The translations under genes and the position numbers were made by a program. A stretch of 64,000 bases of DNA, from NCBI GenBank assembly GCA_003169695.1, contig PNAS01000034.1, forward strand, positions 96,202-160,201, read 5' to 3'. Shown in pieces: positions 62,687 through 64,000 of this stretch; the first letter of the stretch is position 1; each line of letters begins with the position of its first letter. The notes under the pieces are model-generated. The model was not told the origin of the DNA. It made no database searches and saw nothing but the letters and a program-made list of their open reading frames with translations. The DNA comes from Spartobacteria bacterium (GTDB lineage Bacteria > Verrucomicrobiota > Verrucomicrobiia > Chthoniobacterales > UBA10450).

Positions 62687-62882
62687 CTCTCCGATAATGA
62701 CAGCCGATAGGCCACGATGGTTACAAATTGTTATGACGATCGACCAAATGCGGTTGCAGCAGAAGAGATCAGTCGCGTTTGGCGCGGCAGCACCAACAGT
62801 TTGTCGCAAATGTGTAACCGAGCCAGGCTCCTGGCTGTCATATAAGACAGGAGCCGGTGCATCACCGGAGCAAGGTTCTTTT

Positions 62883-63692
62883 ATGACGTGTCACCCTCGC
62901 AGCGCCCGCGTGCCCTCTACCGCCGGATCAGCCAGAATGCTGGCCTGCGCCGGCGTGCTGCTGCTGGTCGCGATGGATTGCTGGGCGAAGAAGCCACCAC
63001 ACGCCGAAGATCGCTACGAGACAATCAATCAGACCCTTGCTCCGCTTTTCGCGCTGCTGACGCGAAATGGCAGTGCCGGGAATCATTCATTGAATCTCGA
63101 GGCGTCTGTCATAGACGTCGCCGGCCTACCTGAACAAATGAAGGGGGCGCACCTCCGCATCGCATACGAATTTCCCGACAAACTGCTCGTGCAATTCCCC
63201 TCACTCGGCAGCACCGCCACCGTGTGCCGCAACGGACAGAGCGTATGGGCCTCTCCAACCACAATGTTTATTCCGCTCGTCGAGCGCATCGCCCAGCCGC
63301 TATCCACCCAGCCGCTGCCACCGATGGAGATCGAAGCAACGAAGGCCGTGTTCCTGCCGGCGCTGCTGAATGTCCGCGACGGTGGAAACGTACGGATCGC
63401 GGACCACGACTATCGCGTTCTTGATGTGCGGCCAATTGCGCTCACGCGCAATCACCAAGCGAACGACTGGCCGGGTCGCCTCTGGATTAGCCCGGAGGAT
63501 CATCGGCTGGCGCAGCTAGAGGTCCGTTTCGCAGCCTGGAGCATCACTTTGCTGATCGACAAGTTGGAACTGTCGCCCGCCTTACCGCCCGAAACGTGGA
63601 ATCCTACCTCAGAGCAACGCGATCAGGTCGCAGCAGTGCCCGGTGAAAAGCTCTTTACGCTGATCGATCTCGCCCTAAAACAAACCAGATGA
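62883..63692 (+). CDS. Exported LolA-like protein
   Basis: The ATG at 62883 precedes a leader (ARMLACAGVLLLVAMDCWA). The mature 235 residues show alternating strands like the LolA/outer-membrane lipoprotein sorting fold: LRIAYEFPDKLLVQFPSLGSTATVCRNGQSVWA, NVRIADHDYRVLDVRPIALTRN, WPGRLWISPEDHRLAQLEVRFAAWSITLLIDK. The strand order (chain of half-barrel hairpins with a W-x-x-P-D-R-like link) fits, but the similarity is moderate and no function can be assigned. Confidence 0.6.
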   Translation: MTCHPRSARVPSTAGSARMLACAGVLLLVAMDCWAKKPPHAEDRYETINQTLAPLFALLTRNGSAGNHSLNLEASVIDVAGLPEQMKGAHLRIAYEFPDKLLVQFPSLGSTATVCRNGQSVWASPTTMFIPLVERIAQPLSTQPLPPMEIEATKAVFLPALLNVRDGGNVRIADHDYRVLDVRPIALTRNHQANDWPGRLWISPEDHRLAQLEVRFAAWSITLLIDKLELSPALPPETWNPTSEQRDQVAAVPGEKLFTLIDLALKQTR

Positions 63693-63808
63693 GGGGCGGC
63701 AAAATTGACGCTTCTTCATGTGCCAAACGAGAACACAATATCAGCTGCGGCGAGCGGCGTTGCGGCCAGACTTGACGGCGAGATCTTCGACGCGCACGCT
63801 CGCGCTTG

Positions 63809-64000
63809 ATGTTGGCACACCGGATTCGGGCGGCCTCGCCGATGCTGTCGCGGCATGTGGAGCATCTCTGGATGGCTCGCGGTCATTTGCCCGGACGCTG
63901 GCGCAACATGATTCTACCAGACGGGGCGATTGAGCTGATCATCAACCTGGGAGATCCGCAGAAGCTTTGCCGGCGCGACAATCACGCGCAGGCCACGGTT
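63809..64000 (+). CDS. AraC-family regulator N-terminal part, runs off window
   Basis: An open frame from ATG 63809 reads MLAHRIRAASPMLSRHVEHLWMA, then GRWRNMILPDGAIELIINLGDPQKL to the window end. The sequence PDGAIELIINLGDP is a hallmark of the N-terminal ligand domain of a large group of AraC regulators. The HTH part is outside the window. The start could lie further upstream, but no other clear ATG is present. Confidence 0.65.
   Translation, partial: MLAHRIRAASPMLSRHVEHLWMARGHLPGRWRNMILPDGAIELIINLGDPQKLCRRDNHAQATV

Noticed and set aside
1-64000. tRNA, rRNA, CRISPR array, prophage or IS element
   Set aside because: Looked for on both strands by eye; no cloverleaf ending in CCA context, no regularly spaced repeats and no transposase or integrase protein was found.

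Overview
The window looks like a chromosomal segment of a GC-rich Gram-negative bacterium, most probably a soil or freshwater Verrucomicrobiota of the Chthoniobacterales type. This is inferred from overall protein flavour: ADOP/MacB-like permeases, very large TonB receptors, DUF1223, CHAD and CYTH proteins, an LpxH-type enzyme and outer-membrane porins. No rRNA, tRNA, CRISPR array, intact insertion sequence or prophage was recognised.

Layout. 1-5 kb: end of an ADOP permease, a secreted hypothetical, a MetX-like hydrolase, a thioesterase and a VOC protein. 5-7 kb (minus): TSUP transporter, DUF1223 and MsrB. 7-16.5 kb: a phosphate locus, phoB-phoR-pstC-pstA-pstB-phoU, then a convergent CYTH-CHAD pair (polyphosphate-type domains), then pstS. 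16.4-19.4 kb (minus): a tight five-gene operon of an LpxH-like enzyme, a coiled-coil protein, an L,D-transpeptidase, an AqpS-like channel and ArsC. 19.6-22.1 kb: a clear fluoride riboswitch driving crcB (frameshifted), DUF190, a CPA2 antiporter and an unknown gene. 22-37 kb: a metal and stress region with a TonB receptor, DmeF-like CDF exporter, split Tat-hemerythrin, DoxX, deacetylase, Cys-rich exported peptides, a propeller/DUF1080-like/DUF1259 operon, ChrB with a chrA stump, a TPMT-like methyltransferase and a MerC-like protein. 36.8-44.4 kb: PiT, then a second phosphate operon on the minus strand (porin, pstS, pstC, pstA, pstB, phoU). 44.4-58 kb: two GlxA-type regulators around a CPBP protease, a TonB-like protein and a giant TonB receptor, then a high-GC DoxX-like gene and a second Msr operon (msrA-DUF1223-msrB) divergent from a MocR regulator. 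58-64 kb: a decaying stretch (frameshifted YagU-like gene, NIPSNAP, truncated phoD), a GT-C membrane protein, a XRE regulator, a LolA-like protein and the start of an AraC-type regulator.

How it works together. Phosphate is the main theme: a PhoBR pair, two different Pst systems each with its own PhoU, a PiT carrier and an outer-membrane porin. GTCAC half-sites spaced 11 bp apart lie upstream of phoB, pstC1, pstS1, the porin and pstS2, so they probably form one PhoB regulon. ArsC and AqpS beside pstS would deal with arsenate that enters through Pst. Two Msr loci each place a CxxC thioredoxin-like DUF1223 protein directly upstream of msrB, which suggests a repair partnership. Four genes (crcB, Tat-hemerythrin, YagU-like, phoD) are broken by single-base changes in or next to short homopolymers, so assembly error must be excluded before calling them pseudogenes.
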